Source: an uncultured Winogradskyella sp. (GTDB taxonomy: Bacteria; Bacteroidota; Bacteroidia; Flavobacteriales; Flavobacteriaceae). From it: a stretch of DNA of 64,000 nucleotides. The stretch's first letter is position 1, and each line of letters opens with the position of its first letter. Shown in pieces: positions 10,789 to 20,319 of the stretch. A program made the position numbers and the translations under genes. The DNA lies in NCBI RefSeq assembly GCF_947495255.1, contig NZ_CANLYI010000001.1:1-64000 (forward strand), written 5' to 3'. The notes beneath the pieces were generated by a model. That model was not told where the DNA came from and did no database searches. It saw nothing but the letters and a program-made list of their open reading frames with translations.

Positions 10789-13155
10789 ATGAAGCGACTT
10801 GGTTTTTTATCGATATTATTCCTAATATTAATAGGTTGTCAAAAAGACTATAACAAAACCAAACTTCCATATCAATTTATACCCAACGATGCGCATTCAG
10901 TAATTCAAATTAATGAACTTAGTGACTTCATCAATAGTCTTAATAATAACGATGTTCTTTCTAGCATTTATAATGATAATCTTAAAGCAGCTTCTAAGAC
11001 CTTAAAAAACCTTAACACTACAGAACAAGTCTTTATTGTATTCCCTGATTCAACAAGTACCAATTCTAATTACATTATTCTTACTAAAAACGACAGTACT
11101 TTATTTGTTTTAGATGGACTAAAGAATTATTCTTCTGAAACATTATTAAATTCTAATATTCAGAAAACAACTATTGACACTTCAACTTTATATCACCATA
11201 ATTTAGGAAACACATTTATTGGCTCTAATAATATAGAGTTATTAAAATCTATAGATTCTAAAAACGAAAACTTAGAACTTTCCAAATTAATTGAAACTTC
11301 TGACACTAAATCTGTAGCTTCTGTTGTGTTTAAATCTGATGCTACTAATTATTCTAAGCTATTATTCACAGATGTAATTACTTCTGAAAATTCTAATCTT
11401 ACTTTATTAGATTTTAATCAATCGGGTAAAAAACTAAGCTATAATGGACTAATAACTACTAAAGACTCGACACTTAATTACCTTAATAGTTTTAGAAACA
11501 CCATTCCTCAAAAAACGAATTCCTTATTAATAGCACCACAAAACACAAGTTCACTTATCAGTATTGCTTTTGACGACTTTACAGTCTTTAAAAACAACCT
11601 AAATAGTTTAACAAAACCTAAAGAAGAAATCGCTTCAACTTTTCTACATTTTGCTAATGAAATTGCACATATAGATAATACCCTTACACTTCACACTTTA
11701 GATCCAAATTTATTTTTAGAATCTATTGAAGATAAAGAATTTAGCGAAGCATTTAGAGATATAGACATCTATCATTATGATAATTCTGATGCGTTTAAAA
11801 CAAACTTAAAACCATTTATTTCTTTTGAAGAAGCCAACTACTTTTCTGTCTATGAAAACTTTGTCATTTTCACTTCAACAATAGACAATTTAAAATCTAT
11901 TTTAACCGATGCATTAAATGAAAATACGCTTGCAAATTCTGATGGCTTTATTTCAATAAACAAAAACTTAAGTGATGAAGCTTCGGTTTTCATCTTTAAA
12001 GACTCAAAAGGTTTAACGGATGTTATTGGCAAAACAATGACTGGTTACAATGCCAATGCCGTTCAGTTTATACACGAAGATAATTATACACATATCAACG
12101 GTATCATTCAAAAATATAAGAAGCGCGCAGCATCTAATTCCGTAACCGAAGCATTTACGACCCAACTTGAAACTACGATTTTAACAGCACCACAGACTGT
12201 CAAAAACCACATCACCAACACTTATGATATTGTATCACAAGACCTTAATAACGTTCTATATCTCATTTCTAATTCAGGAAACATTCTTTGGAAAAAACAA
12301 TTAGAAGGAAAAGTGCTTGGTAAAATTGAACAAATAGATATTTATAAAAATGGACGATTACAGCTTGCTTTTGCTACAGAAAACAAAGTATACGTTTTAG
12401 ACCGCAACGGAAATAACGTTTCTCCTTTCCCAATGAAATTCAATGATAAAATAACACAACCACTTTCTATCTTTGATTACGACAAACAAAAAGACTACAG
12501 ACTACTTGTTACTCAAGGTAAAAACCTGTTAATGTATGACGTAAAAGGTAAAGTTGTGAAAGGTTTTAACTATAAGACTAATGCAACAATCATATCGCAA
12601 CCAACGCACTACAGAATCGGAACTAAAGATTATATTGTTTTTGGGGCTGGCGAAAACTTACAAATACTAAACAGACAAGGAAAAACAAGAATTAATGTAA
12701 AAGATAAAATTAGATTCACAAATAACGATATCTATTTATATCAAAACAAGTTTACAACAACGAATACTTTAGGGCAATTGGTTCAAGTTGACACACGTGG
12801 AAAAGTGACTACTAAAAACCTTAATTTAACGGATAAGCATAAAATTTTTACAACTAGTAAAACCTTAGTTACACTAAGAGAAAATCAGCTTAAAATTAAA
12901 TCTAGACTTATCGACTTAGATTTTGGAGAATATACGGAGCCAAAAATTTTCTATTTGAACGATAAAATCTACATAACTACTACAGATTTACAATCTAAAA
13001 AAATATACTTATTTGATAGTCAAGCAAAATCAATACCTAATTTCCCAGTCTTTGGTACAGCACCTGCAGAGCTGCAAAAACTAGATAATGAAAACGGCTT
13101 AGAACTAATTACACAAAGCGATGATAAAACAATCGTAGTGTACAAAATGCACTAA
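10789..13155 (+). CDS. hypothetical lipoprotein with C-terminal beta-propeller-like repeats
   Basis: 788 aa, lipobox ILIGC; repeated short beta-strand pattern in the C-terminal third (GNILWKKQLEGKVLGK..., YVLDRNGNNVSPFP...). Confidence 0.6.
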   Translation: MKRLGFLSILFLILIGCQKDYNKTKLPYQFIPNDAHSVIQINELSDFINSLNNNDVLSSIYNDNLKAASKTLKNLNTTEQVFIVFPDSTSTNSNYIILTKNDSTLFVLDGLKNYSSETLLNSNIQKTTIDTSTLYHHNLGNTFIGSNNIELLKSIDSKNENLELSKLIETSDTKSVASVVFKSDATNYSKLLFTDVITSENSNLTLLDFNQSGKKLSYNGLITTKDSTLNYLNSFRNTIPQKTNSLLIAPQNTSSLISIAFDDFTVFKNNLNSLTKPKEEIASTFLHFANEIAHIDNTLTLHTLDPNLFLESIEDKEFSEAFRDIDIYHYDNSDAFKTNLKPFISFEEANYFSVYENFVIFTSTIDNLKSILTDALNENTLANSDGFISINKNLSDEASVFIFKDSKGLTDVIGKTMTGYNANAVQFIHEDNYTHINGIIQKYKKRAASNSVTEAFTTQLETTILTAPQTVKNHITNTYDIVSQDLNNVLYLISNSGNILWKKQLEGKVLGKIEQIDIYKNGRLQLAFATENKVYVLDRNGNNVSPFPMKFNDKITQPLSIFDYDKQKDYRLLVTQGKNLLMYDVKGKVVKGFNYKTNATIISQPTHYRIGTKDYIVFGAGENLQILNRQGKTRINVKDKIRFTNNDIYLYQNKFTTTNTLGQLVQVDTRGKVTTKNLNLTDKHKIFTTSKTLVTLRENQLKIKSRLIDLDFGEYTEPKIFYLNDKIYITTTDLQSKKIYLFDSQAKSIPNFPVFGTAPAELQKLDNENGLELITQSDDKTIVVYKMH

Positions 13156-13244
13156 AGACTATATCTTTTAAGTCTATAAAAAAAACTAAAAACCACTTCT
13201 TTATTTTACGTTAAAAACTATAAAGTAAGTTTAACAATTTACAA

Positions 13245-14297
13245 ATGATAAAAAGACATAAAGCCTCACTTAAAAGTTGTATTATCCACAAGGTTGGTAA
13301 CAAATTTAATGGCACAAAAAACGCCTTTTCAGATACTATTGTTCATTTTGACGAAGCTACCTATAATTTAATGTTACCATACCTATTAAAACCTTTTGTT
13401 AGTGTAGCTGAGAATTATAGATTTCATCATCACAGTGATATTGGCCTCAATGAAATTAACACCTACAGCGAACAACTATTTAAAGATGATACAGACTTTG
13501 TAGAAGTATCAAAACATATTGTAACACACTTATTTGAACAAAGTAATTCAGCCCAAATTAAAACAGGTGATGTTCTTATTTGTCATTTTGAAAACGTGCA
13601 ATACGAAGACTATTTCACAGATGCCATTGGGATCTTTAAAATTGAAAATAAAACTGAATTTTTTCAAACCTATTTAGAAGATAACAACTACGACATTTTA
13701 GTACAGAAGGGAATTCAAGCAAAAAAGGTTGATAAAGGATGTTTAATATTGAATACATCTGACATGGAAGGCAAAATTGTATTTAGCGTAGATAATAATA
13801 CTTACGACACGCAATACTGGATTAAAAGCTTCCTGAACATTAGATATCCTGATGATAGTAATCAACATACTAAAAACTGTATTGAACTATGTAGAGAATT
13901 CTCTAAGGAAGTATTACAACCCAATTTTGGAGGACAAGAACAAAGTAATTTTTTAGCAAAAACAGTTGATTTTTTCAAGGAAAATGAAATAGTAAACATT
14001 GATACTTTTAAGGAAGAAGTTTTTGAAGAAGAAGAAGATAAAATTCAACTATTTGAAGACTACAAAAAAGTGTACGAAACTGACAATAAAGTTCTCATTA
14101 GAAACCAGTTTGACGTGTCTGAAATTGCATTAAAAAAGCAAAAACAAAAGATTAAAACTGAAATTAAACTCGATACTAATATTCAAATAAAACTAGATGT
14201 TGATGCACCTGATGCTTCAGCAGAATATCTAGAACGTGGTTATGACGAAGAGAAGAAAATGCATTTCTATAAGGTGTTTTTTAATGATGAAACGTAA
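13245..14297 (+). CDS. nucleoid-associated protein (37-kD NdpA-like family)
   Basis: 350 aa; C-terminal segment with DAPDASAEYLERGYDEEKKMHFYKVFFNDE; family resemblance by recall. Confidence 0.7.
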   Translation: MIKRHKASLKSCIIHKVGNKFNGTKNAFSDTIVHFDEATYNLMLPYLLKPFVSVAENYRFHHHSDIGLNEINTYSEQLFKDDTDFVEVSKHIVTHLFEQSNSAQIKTGDVLICHFENVQYEDYFTDAIGIFKIENKTEFFQTYLEDNNYDILVQKGIQAKKVDKGCLILNTSDMEGKIVFSVDNNTYDTQYWIKSFLNIRYPDDSNQHTKNCIELCREFSKEVLQPNFGGQEQSNFLAKTVDFFKENEIVNIDTFKEEVFEEEEDKIQLFEDYKKVYETDNKVLIRNQFDVSEIALKKQKQKIKTEIKLDTNIQIKLDVDAPDASAEYLERGYDEEKKMHFYKVFFNDET

Positions 14298-14364
14298 TTT
14301 ATCATCTAGAAACTGTAATTATGCTTAAATTGTAAAGTAATTGAAAAAATTAACAAACAAGAAA

Positions 14365-14808
14365 ATGACCATAAAGAACTTAATTCTTACATTCTTATTC
14401 TCTGCTATAAGCATTAGTTTATCTGGACAAGAAAAACACCTCAAAACAGTTAATGAAGCACAAGAACTATCAGACAAGGTCGTTTCATTGTTTTATCAAA
14501 ACAAAATAACTGAAGCTTTTGACGCATTAATTCCTTACTGGCCAATGCCAGAAAACGAATTAATGGCTATTGAAGAGAAAACAATAAAATATCTTAACAT
14601 TATAGAGCAAAGATTTGGCGAATCTATTGGAAACGTTAAAGTTAAAAATGAAACAATATCAGATATCGCAATAAGGGAAACTTACTTAATAAGATATAAT
14701 AGTAGTGCCATTAGATTAATATTTACCTATTACAAAAATGATAATGGTTGGATCGTAAATGCCTTTAAATGGGATGATTCATTTTCTGAAGAATTTAAAG
14801 AAGACTAA
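14365..14808 (+). CDS. hypothetical secreted protein
   Basis: ORF with ATG start giving signal peptide MTIKNLILTFLFSAISISLSGQ; the upstream TTG at 14341 is less likely. Confidence 0.5.
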   Translation: MTIKNLILTFLFSAISISLSGQEKHLKTVNEAQELSDKVVSLFYQNKITEAFDALIPYWPMPENELMAIEEKTIKYLNIIEQRFGESIGNVKVKNETISDIAIRETYLIRYNSSAIRLIFTYYKNDNGWIVNAFKWDDSFSEEFKED

Positions 14809-14952
14809 TGTTATTATTGTTGAACAGTAGCGATTTCATTTCACTATAACAAATTTATTATCAAATAATTATACGCATTTCGTTTTCTTAATCTAAAACC
14901 TCAAAATTGAAAAGGTTAAGATCATTAACAATCCATACAAAATGTAAACACA

Positions 14953-15693
14953 ATGTTTAGACACCAAGGTAAAAGCAGAACCTTAAAACACAATCTGCAA
15001 ATTGCAACAATACTATCCTTTGTTGCTGGTATAGTAAATGTTACTGGATTTTTAGCATTCAGCCAATTAACAACGAATGTTACTGGGCATTTTGCTCTCT
15101 TTATTAGTGATGTAGCCAATTTTGAATTCTGGAAAGGAACTGTATATTTTCTCTATATTTTTTCCTTTTTGTTTGGCTCTTTTTTATCTAGTTTTTTAAT
15201 TGAAAAATTTAGAGGTAACAAAAAACTGAATGTGTTTTTTCTACCAACACTAATTGAATGTCTAATTTTAACATCCATTGGTCTATTTGGGAGTTTAACA
15301 GAAAGTGAATACTCAGACTTAATTGTTTGTTCACTATTATTTGCAATGGGACTACAAAACTCTTTAGTTACAAAGATTTCTGATGCCGTAGTAAGAACCA
15401 CACATTTAACAGGTTTATTCACCGATTTAGGAATTGAAATTTCTCAACTATTCTTCCTAGAAAATCATCCAAATACAAAACATATAAAATCTACAATTAA
15501 ACTGAGAGTTTACATTATATGTTTTTTCTTTCTTGGTGGATTTATTGGTGGATTTCTTTATTCTAGATTAGAGTTAGAACTGTATACTTTAATCTTTGCT
15601 GCCATAATTCTGCTCGCAAGTTTGTTTTATGATGACATGAGATTTACTTTAATTAAATCTAAAAGGAAGTATAACCAAAGGAAAAACTACTAG
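14953..15693 (+). CDS. YoaK / DUF1275 family membrane protein
   Basis: GIVNVTGFLAFSQLTTNVTGHF...MGLQNSLVTKISDAVVRTTHLTGLFTDLGIE. Confidence 0.85.
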   Translation: MFRHQGKSRTLKHNLQIATILSFVAGIVNVTGFLAFSQLTTNVTGHFALFISDVANFEFWKGTVYFLYIFSFLFGSFLSSFLIEKFRGNKKLNVFFLPTLIECLILTSIGLFGSLTESEYSDLIVCSLLFAMGLQNSLVTKISDAVVRTTHLTGLFTDLGIEISQLFFLENHPNTKHIKSTIKLRVYIICFFFLGGFIGGFLYSRLELELYTLIFAAIILLASLFYDDMRFTLIKSKRKYNQRKNY

Positions 15694-15744
15694 TCAATAG
15701 TTTTTCTTTTATGAACACTAAAGTTAATTTCGAAGCCTAATGAA

Positions 15745-16443
15745 TTAAACAAATTCAGCTTCAAACAATACCTCAAAGTGCTTTAAAATCTTTGCTTTTA
15801 CTTCAGCTTCATCAACTAAATCAACACCCAATTCATTATTCAAGGTCGTTACTGCTTTGCCTCTAATGCCACATGGAATAATGTTATCAAAATAACCTAA
15901 ATCAGCATTCACATTTAATGCAAAACCATGCATGGTTACCCATCGGCTTGCTCTTACTCCCATTGCACATATTTTTCTAGCAAAAGGTGTCCCAACATCT
16001 AACCAAACACCAGTTTCTCCTGGACTGCGCTCTGTCTTTAAACCATAATCGGCTAAAGTGAGAATAATAACTTCTTCTAAAAAACGCAAGTATTTATGTA
16101 TATCGGTAAAAAAATTATCGAGATCTAAAATAGGATAACCAACAATTTGTCCTGGACCATGATATGTTATATCACCTCCTCTATTTATCTTATAAAAAGT
16201 AGCTCCTTTTTCTTTTAATTGTTCTTCAGAAAGTAGCAAATTAGAAAAATCACCACTTTTACCTAAAGTGTAAACATGTGGATGCTCCACAAAGAGAAAA
16301 TGATTTTCTGTTACCAAACCAGCATCTTCCCTTCTGTTTTTTATTTTAGTATCTAAAATGGCTTTAAAAAGAGTCTCTTGGTAATCCCAAGATTCTTTAA
16401 AATCTTTTGTCCCTAAATCTTTAAGTTGTATCGTCTTGTTCAA
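15745..16443 (-). CDS. lipB: lipoyl(octanoyl) transferase
   Basis: FVEHPHVYTLGKSGD, RGGDITYHGPGQIVGYPILDL, ARKICAMGVRASRWVTMHGFALNVN. Confidence 0.96.
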   Translation of the reverse strand: MNKTIQLKDLGTKDFKESWDYQETLFKAILDTKIKNRREDAGLVTENHFLFVEHPHVYTLGKSGDFSNLLLSEEQLKEKGATFYKINRGGDITYHGPGQIVGYPILDLDNFFTDIHKYLRFLEEVIILTLADYGLKTERSPGETGVWLDVGTPFARKICAMGVRASRWVTMHGFALNVNADLGYFDNIIPCGIRGKAVTTLNNELGVDLVDEAEVKAKILKHFEVLFEAEFV

Positions 16444-16447
16444 AACC

Positions 16448-17248
16448 TTAATCTTCTAAAACTATGTTTAAATTCATTAGTGTATCGTCTTTATTAATTT
16501 CAGACAAAGAGACTTTATAAAAAACGGTTTTTCCGTCATCTGAGAGCGTAGCATTTGCATTAGAAACCGACTTTACTCTTTTAGGAAACGTATAGGTTAA
16601 GGTATAAAATGAAGATGAAAAAATCTCTTCAAATTGCATTTCTAATTGCTTGCCAAAATCATCTTCATCAGCTCCGCTTTCTTCATCCGAAGACTCTTCA
16701 TCTTCATTATTATTAATTAATGATGCTGGTTGTATTCTACTAAACGTGTTATTAGCGAAAGAATAATTAACCTCCTCCGTCTTTGTTAGTTCGTCCATTT
16801 GGCCTGCAGGTGCCTGACCATCTTCATTCCCAATGTCTTTTACTATTCCCATAGCATTATCCATTTGGTCGCTTATAGACTCTAAATCCTTTACAGATTT
16901 AAAAGGCTTTATCATACTAAAATCAAATACATGGTTGGCTTCATCCATGCTAATAGTCATGGTAATATCTCTTAACTTATCTAACTTCGCTCTTTCTTCA
17001 ACTGAAAGTGCGGCAATACTATCTTTATGTGTTTTATACAAGTCATTAAAAACAATAGTAGTGTCCATTTTTTTCATGTCAGATTCTGGTTTAGAAGACC
17101 CCTGAGAACCTGCCAGTTGCATCATTGGAGACAAATCGAAGGATGTTTTAAATTCACCACTCATATTATCATTAAACACAATAGATTCGGTAACATTACA
17201 GCTTGTTAGAAAAGCCATAAGCGTTAATAGTAAGACTACTTTTTTCAT
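16448..17248 (-). CDS. hypothetical lipoprotein
   Basis: Lipobox MKKVVLLLTLMAFLTSCNVTES; 266 aa, acidic mid-region. Confidence 0.6.
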   Translation of the reverse strand: MKKVVLLLTLMAFLTSCNVTESIVFNDNMSGEFKTSFDLSPMMQLAGSQGSSKPESDMKKMDTTIVFNDLYKTHKDSIAALSVEERAKLDKLRDITMTISMDEANHVFDFSMIKPFKSVKDLESISDQMDNAMGIVKDIGNEDGQAPAGQMDELTKTEEVNYSFANNTFSRIQPASLINNNEDEESSDEESGADEDDFGKQLEMQFEEIFSSSFYTLTYTFPKRVKSVSNANATLSDDGKTVFYKVSLSEINKDDTLMNLNIVLED

Positions 17249-17301
17249 TTGAGAAGTATTATAAATTAGTTATGTACAAAGGTAACGAAAAAGAAGATTT
17301 C

Positions 17302-17460
17302 TTAACGATCAGGATTATTAAGTATTACTAAAGCCGCAATAACGCCAGGAACCCAACCACAAATCCATAAAATAAATGTGATAAGAATTGAGCCACAACC
17401 TTTGTCAAAAACGGCTAAAGGTGGAAAAATAATAGAAAGAATAACGCGCCAGATGCTCAT
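17302..17460 (-). CDS. YqaE/Pmp3 family small membrane protein (not in the supplied ORF track)
   Basis: 52 aa translated by hand: MSIWRVILSIIFPPLAVFDKGCGSILITFILWICGWVPGVIAALVILNNPDR; two hydrophobic helices, PPLAVF and GWVPGVIAAL characteristic of YqaE/Pmp3. Confidence 0.88.
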   Translation of the reverse strand: MSIWRVILSIIFPPLAVFDKGCGSILITFILWICGWVPGVIAALVILNNPDR

Positions 17461-17570
17461 AATTAATTTGATGATTTGATGTATACATAGGACGTGTTTC
17501 TACATAAAATGTTACACTTTTTGTGATTTCATGTTATTGAAATCAAAATAAAATTATGTAGTTTCGTTCT

Positions 17571-18626
17571 ATGCGAGTAAAAATTCTTTTCGTTTTTTTA
17601 GCCATAACTTCGGTTTGTAAAGCTCAATATTCTTTTTCGGGTTATACAAATCCAGAAGAATGGGATCGCTCTGTTTACCTCTCAATTGTAGAAGATTACC
17701 GAAAAATGTCGGGTGTTTATTCCGAGCAAATAATTGCAAAAACTACGGCTGACTCTGCTGGTTATTTTGAATTTAAAGGCAATATACTAGATACAGAAAA
17801 CCGTATTTATCGCATACATATAGATCGCTGTTCAGAAATTCAACAAGACGCTAATCACTTTAATGGACATTGTAGTGATAGTGAAGCACTTTTATTTATA
17901 GCCAAAAACACAGACAGTCTAAAACTTCCATTTTCCTTTGACAATCAAGTATTTTGCCACGTAGAATCTAATAACCCAAAAGCAAATGCCTTTGTAAAAA
18001 TAGATTCATTAAAAAACGATATGCGTTTTGCCTATGGTGAATTTAGAAGCGAAGCTAACCGTAAATTAAACAACAAAAAGTGGTTTAAAACCCTTCAATA
18101 TTATGGTGAAGCCTTAGATGAGCCTTTGGCTGAATTATACATTTATACGTATTTATCAGATAGAAGTAGTGAATTGCACAGCTATTATGTTGAAGATTTA
18201 AAAAACAATACTTATTACGACAATCTTAAAACAAGATTAGAAAATACTTACCCAAATGCGACCTACACTAAACAATATATCAATGAGTTAGAAGCTGATC
18301 GTTATATGCTAGCAGCATCTGCAGGTAAAACAACCTCCGATTGGAACCTTCTACTCTATTCCATTTTAGGACTTTCTGTGATTCTTAATAGCTTCTTCAT
18401 GTATAGTTTTTGGAAACGAAACAAATCTAAGATTGAAGATTTAAAAGCAAAATTATCTAAACAAGAACAAGTTGTTTTAGAACATTTACTATTGGACAAA
18501 ACCAATAAAGACATTGCTGAATCACTTTTTTTAAGTGTAAGCACAGTAAAAACGCACACAAACAACATCTACAAAAAATTAAACGTGCAATCTAGAGACG
18601 ATGCAAAGTCACTATTTATCAAGTAG
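17571..18626 (+). CDS. LuxR-type helix-turn-helix regulator with periplasmic/TM N-terminus
   Basis: Signal peptide, TM (LLYSILGLSVILNSFFMYSFW), C-terminal LSKQEQVVLEHLLLDKTNKDIAESLFLSVSTVKTHTNNIYKKLNVQSRDDA. Confidence 0.85.
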   Translation: MRVKILFVFLAITSVCKAQYSFSGYTNPEEWDRSVYLSIVEDYRKMSGVYSEQIIAKTTADSAGYFEFKGNILDTENRIYRIHIDRCSEIQQDANHFNGHCSDSEALLFIAKNTDSLKLPFSFDNQVFCHVESNNPKANAFVKIDSLKNDMRFAYGEFRSEANRKLNNKKWFKTLQYYGEALDEPLAELYIYTYLSDRSSELHSYYVEDLKNNTYYDNLKTRLENTYPNATYTKQYINELEADRYMLAASAGKTTSDWNLLLYSILGLSVILNSFFMYSFWKRNKSKIEDLKAKLSKQEQVVLEHLLLDKTNKDIAESLFLSVSTVKTHTNNIYKKLNVQSRDDAKSLFIK

Positions 18627-18735
18627 TTAAAAAATTAGAACCAGGTACTAGTACCGATTTCAACCCTTACTTTTTCAGAATTTACATTAAAATCCATGAT
18701 GTTTGCTTTCATATAAATCTTAAAAATATTTTATC

Positions 18736-19143
18736 ATGAAAAAAACATTAAACATTGCAATCCTTTTAGTTTTAACTCTAAGTCTTTTTAGTGCAGCACC
18801 AACTGAATTTGGAAAATACGACTCCAAAGTTGCTATTATCAAATTCAAAACTGAAGTTATAGACTACGGAATCATTACACAAAACTCTGAAGGCAAACGA
18901 CTTTTTACCTTTACTAATACAGGTGATGCGCCATTATTAATTACCAATGTAAAAACAAGTTGTGGCTGCACAGTGCCAAGTTATTCAAAAGCGCCAATAA
19001 TGCCAGGTAGTATTGGAGAATTAGAAATTAAGTACGACACCAAAAGACTAGGTGCTTTTACAAAAACGGTTACCGTTATGTCTAATGCTGAAGGTGGTAA
19101 TAAAGTTTTGAAAATTAAAGGCAATATTGTTGCTACCAAGTAA
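18736..19143 (+). CDS. DUF1573 domain-containing protein
   Basis: DYGIITQNSEGKRLFTFTNTGDAPLLITNVKTSCGCTVPSYSKAPIMPGSIGELEIKYDT. Confidence 0.93.
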   Translation: MKKTLNIAILLVLTLSLFSAAPTEFGKYDSKVAIIKFKTEVIDYGIITQNSEGKRLFTFTNTGDAPLLITNVKTSCGCTVPSYSKAPIMPGSIGELEIKYDTKRLGAFTKTVTVMSNAEGGNKVLKIKGNIVATK

Positions 19144-19161
19144 AACATCAAATCACATAAA

Positions 19162-19266
19162 AATTGTCATTTCGAATGAGGTACGATTGAGAAATCTCAA
19201 CTTAACTCTGAGATTTCTCATCGCTCTTCCGATAGTTATCGGAATCTCGCTATCGAAATGACAATT
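19162..19266. repeat. MITE/REP-like intergenic element with 14-bp terminal inverted repeats
   Basis: AATTGTCATTTCGA ... TCGAAATGACAATT perfect TIRs; internal TGAGAAATCTCA / TGAGATTTCTCA and TTCCGATAGTTATCGGAA hairpins. Confidence 0.85.
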
Positions 19267-19344
19267 ACCTCTAGTTCATCAATAGAGAAATCCCACTTTA
19301 AACTCTCAAACCAATCTAACTCATTCAATAATTAATTCATCAAA

Positions 19345-20235
19345 ATGAAAACGAACATTTCAACAATCATAATCGCATTACTATTTATATTTCAAACTAA
19401 TGCACAACAATTAAACAAGGAAATTAGTGAAGAAGGTGAAACACCATTTTTACTAGGCAAAATAGATAAAAAAGGGTTAGAAGGTGAGAATTATAAATCT
19501 TGGTTCACGCCAAACTATAATGATTATAAAACAAATTCTGAATTAATAAATACTATATCTTCAGAATTAAAAAATTATACAATAACACTATTTATGGGCA
19601 CTTGGTGTGGTGATAGTAAGCAAGAAGTTCCTAAACTTTATAAAGTTTTAGAAGCTTGTCATTTTCCTATGGATCAATTAACAGTTATAGCTGTGAGTAG
19701 AAAACTAGACATGTATAAACAAAGTCCGCAACATGAAGAAGCGGGTTTAAATATTCACAGAGTTCCTACAATTATTTTTTATAAATATGGTAAAGAAGTG
19801 AATCGTATTGTAGAGCATCCTATTGAAACTTTTGAAGAAGACATTCAGAATATAATAACAACCAATGATTACAAATCTAACTATCAAATTGTAACAGCTG
19901 TTGATAATATTCTAAAGAAGAAAGGTGTAAAAGGCTTAAAACGCAAGCAGAAAAAACTTTTAAAAACATTTAAAGATGAAGTCCCAAACATGTACGGTCT
20001 AAATACTTATGGTTATATTTTGTATGGAACAGACCGCATTGAAGACGCGATTGCTGTATACAAACTAAACACTATGCTGTTTCCTGAACAAGTCAGAACC
20101 TTTATTAATTTAGCAAATACTCTCGGTACTTCTGGCAAAACAGAAGACGCTATAAAAGTGTTAGAAGACGCTATCAAATTACATCCTGACAATGAAGATT
20201 TAAAAGAAAATTTAGCGCTGATAAAATCAAACTAA
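19345..20235 (+). CDS. thioredoxin-fold protein with C-terminal TPR-like repeats
   Basis: LFMGTWCGDSKQEVPKLYKVLE (WCGDS variant), VPTIIFYKYGKEVNRIVEHP, TPR-like VRTFINLANTLGTSGKTEDAIKVLEDAIKLHPDNEDLKENLALI. Confidence 0.82.
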   Translation: MKTNISTIIIALLFIFQTNAQQLNKEISEEGETPFLLGKIDKKGLEGENYKSWFTPNYNDYKTNSELINTISSELKNYTITLFMGTWCGDSKQEVPKLYKVLEACHFPMDQLTVIAVSRKLDMYKQSPQHEEAGLNIHRVPTIIFYKYGKEVNRIVEHPIETFEEDIQNIITTNDYKSNYQIVTAVDNILKKKGVKGLKRKQKKLLKTFKDEVPNMYGLNTYGYILYGTDRIEDAIAVYKLNTMLFPEQVRTFINLANTLGTSGKTEDAIKVLEDAIKLHPDNEDLKENLALIKSN

Positions 20236-20319
20236 AAAGGTGTTCTCTAATTTTTGTAAAAAGTGTAATTTTGCATCTGCTTATTTAAACAACAAATAAG
20301 CTTATAAAAATAAATAAGA

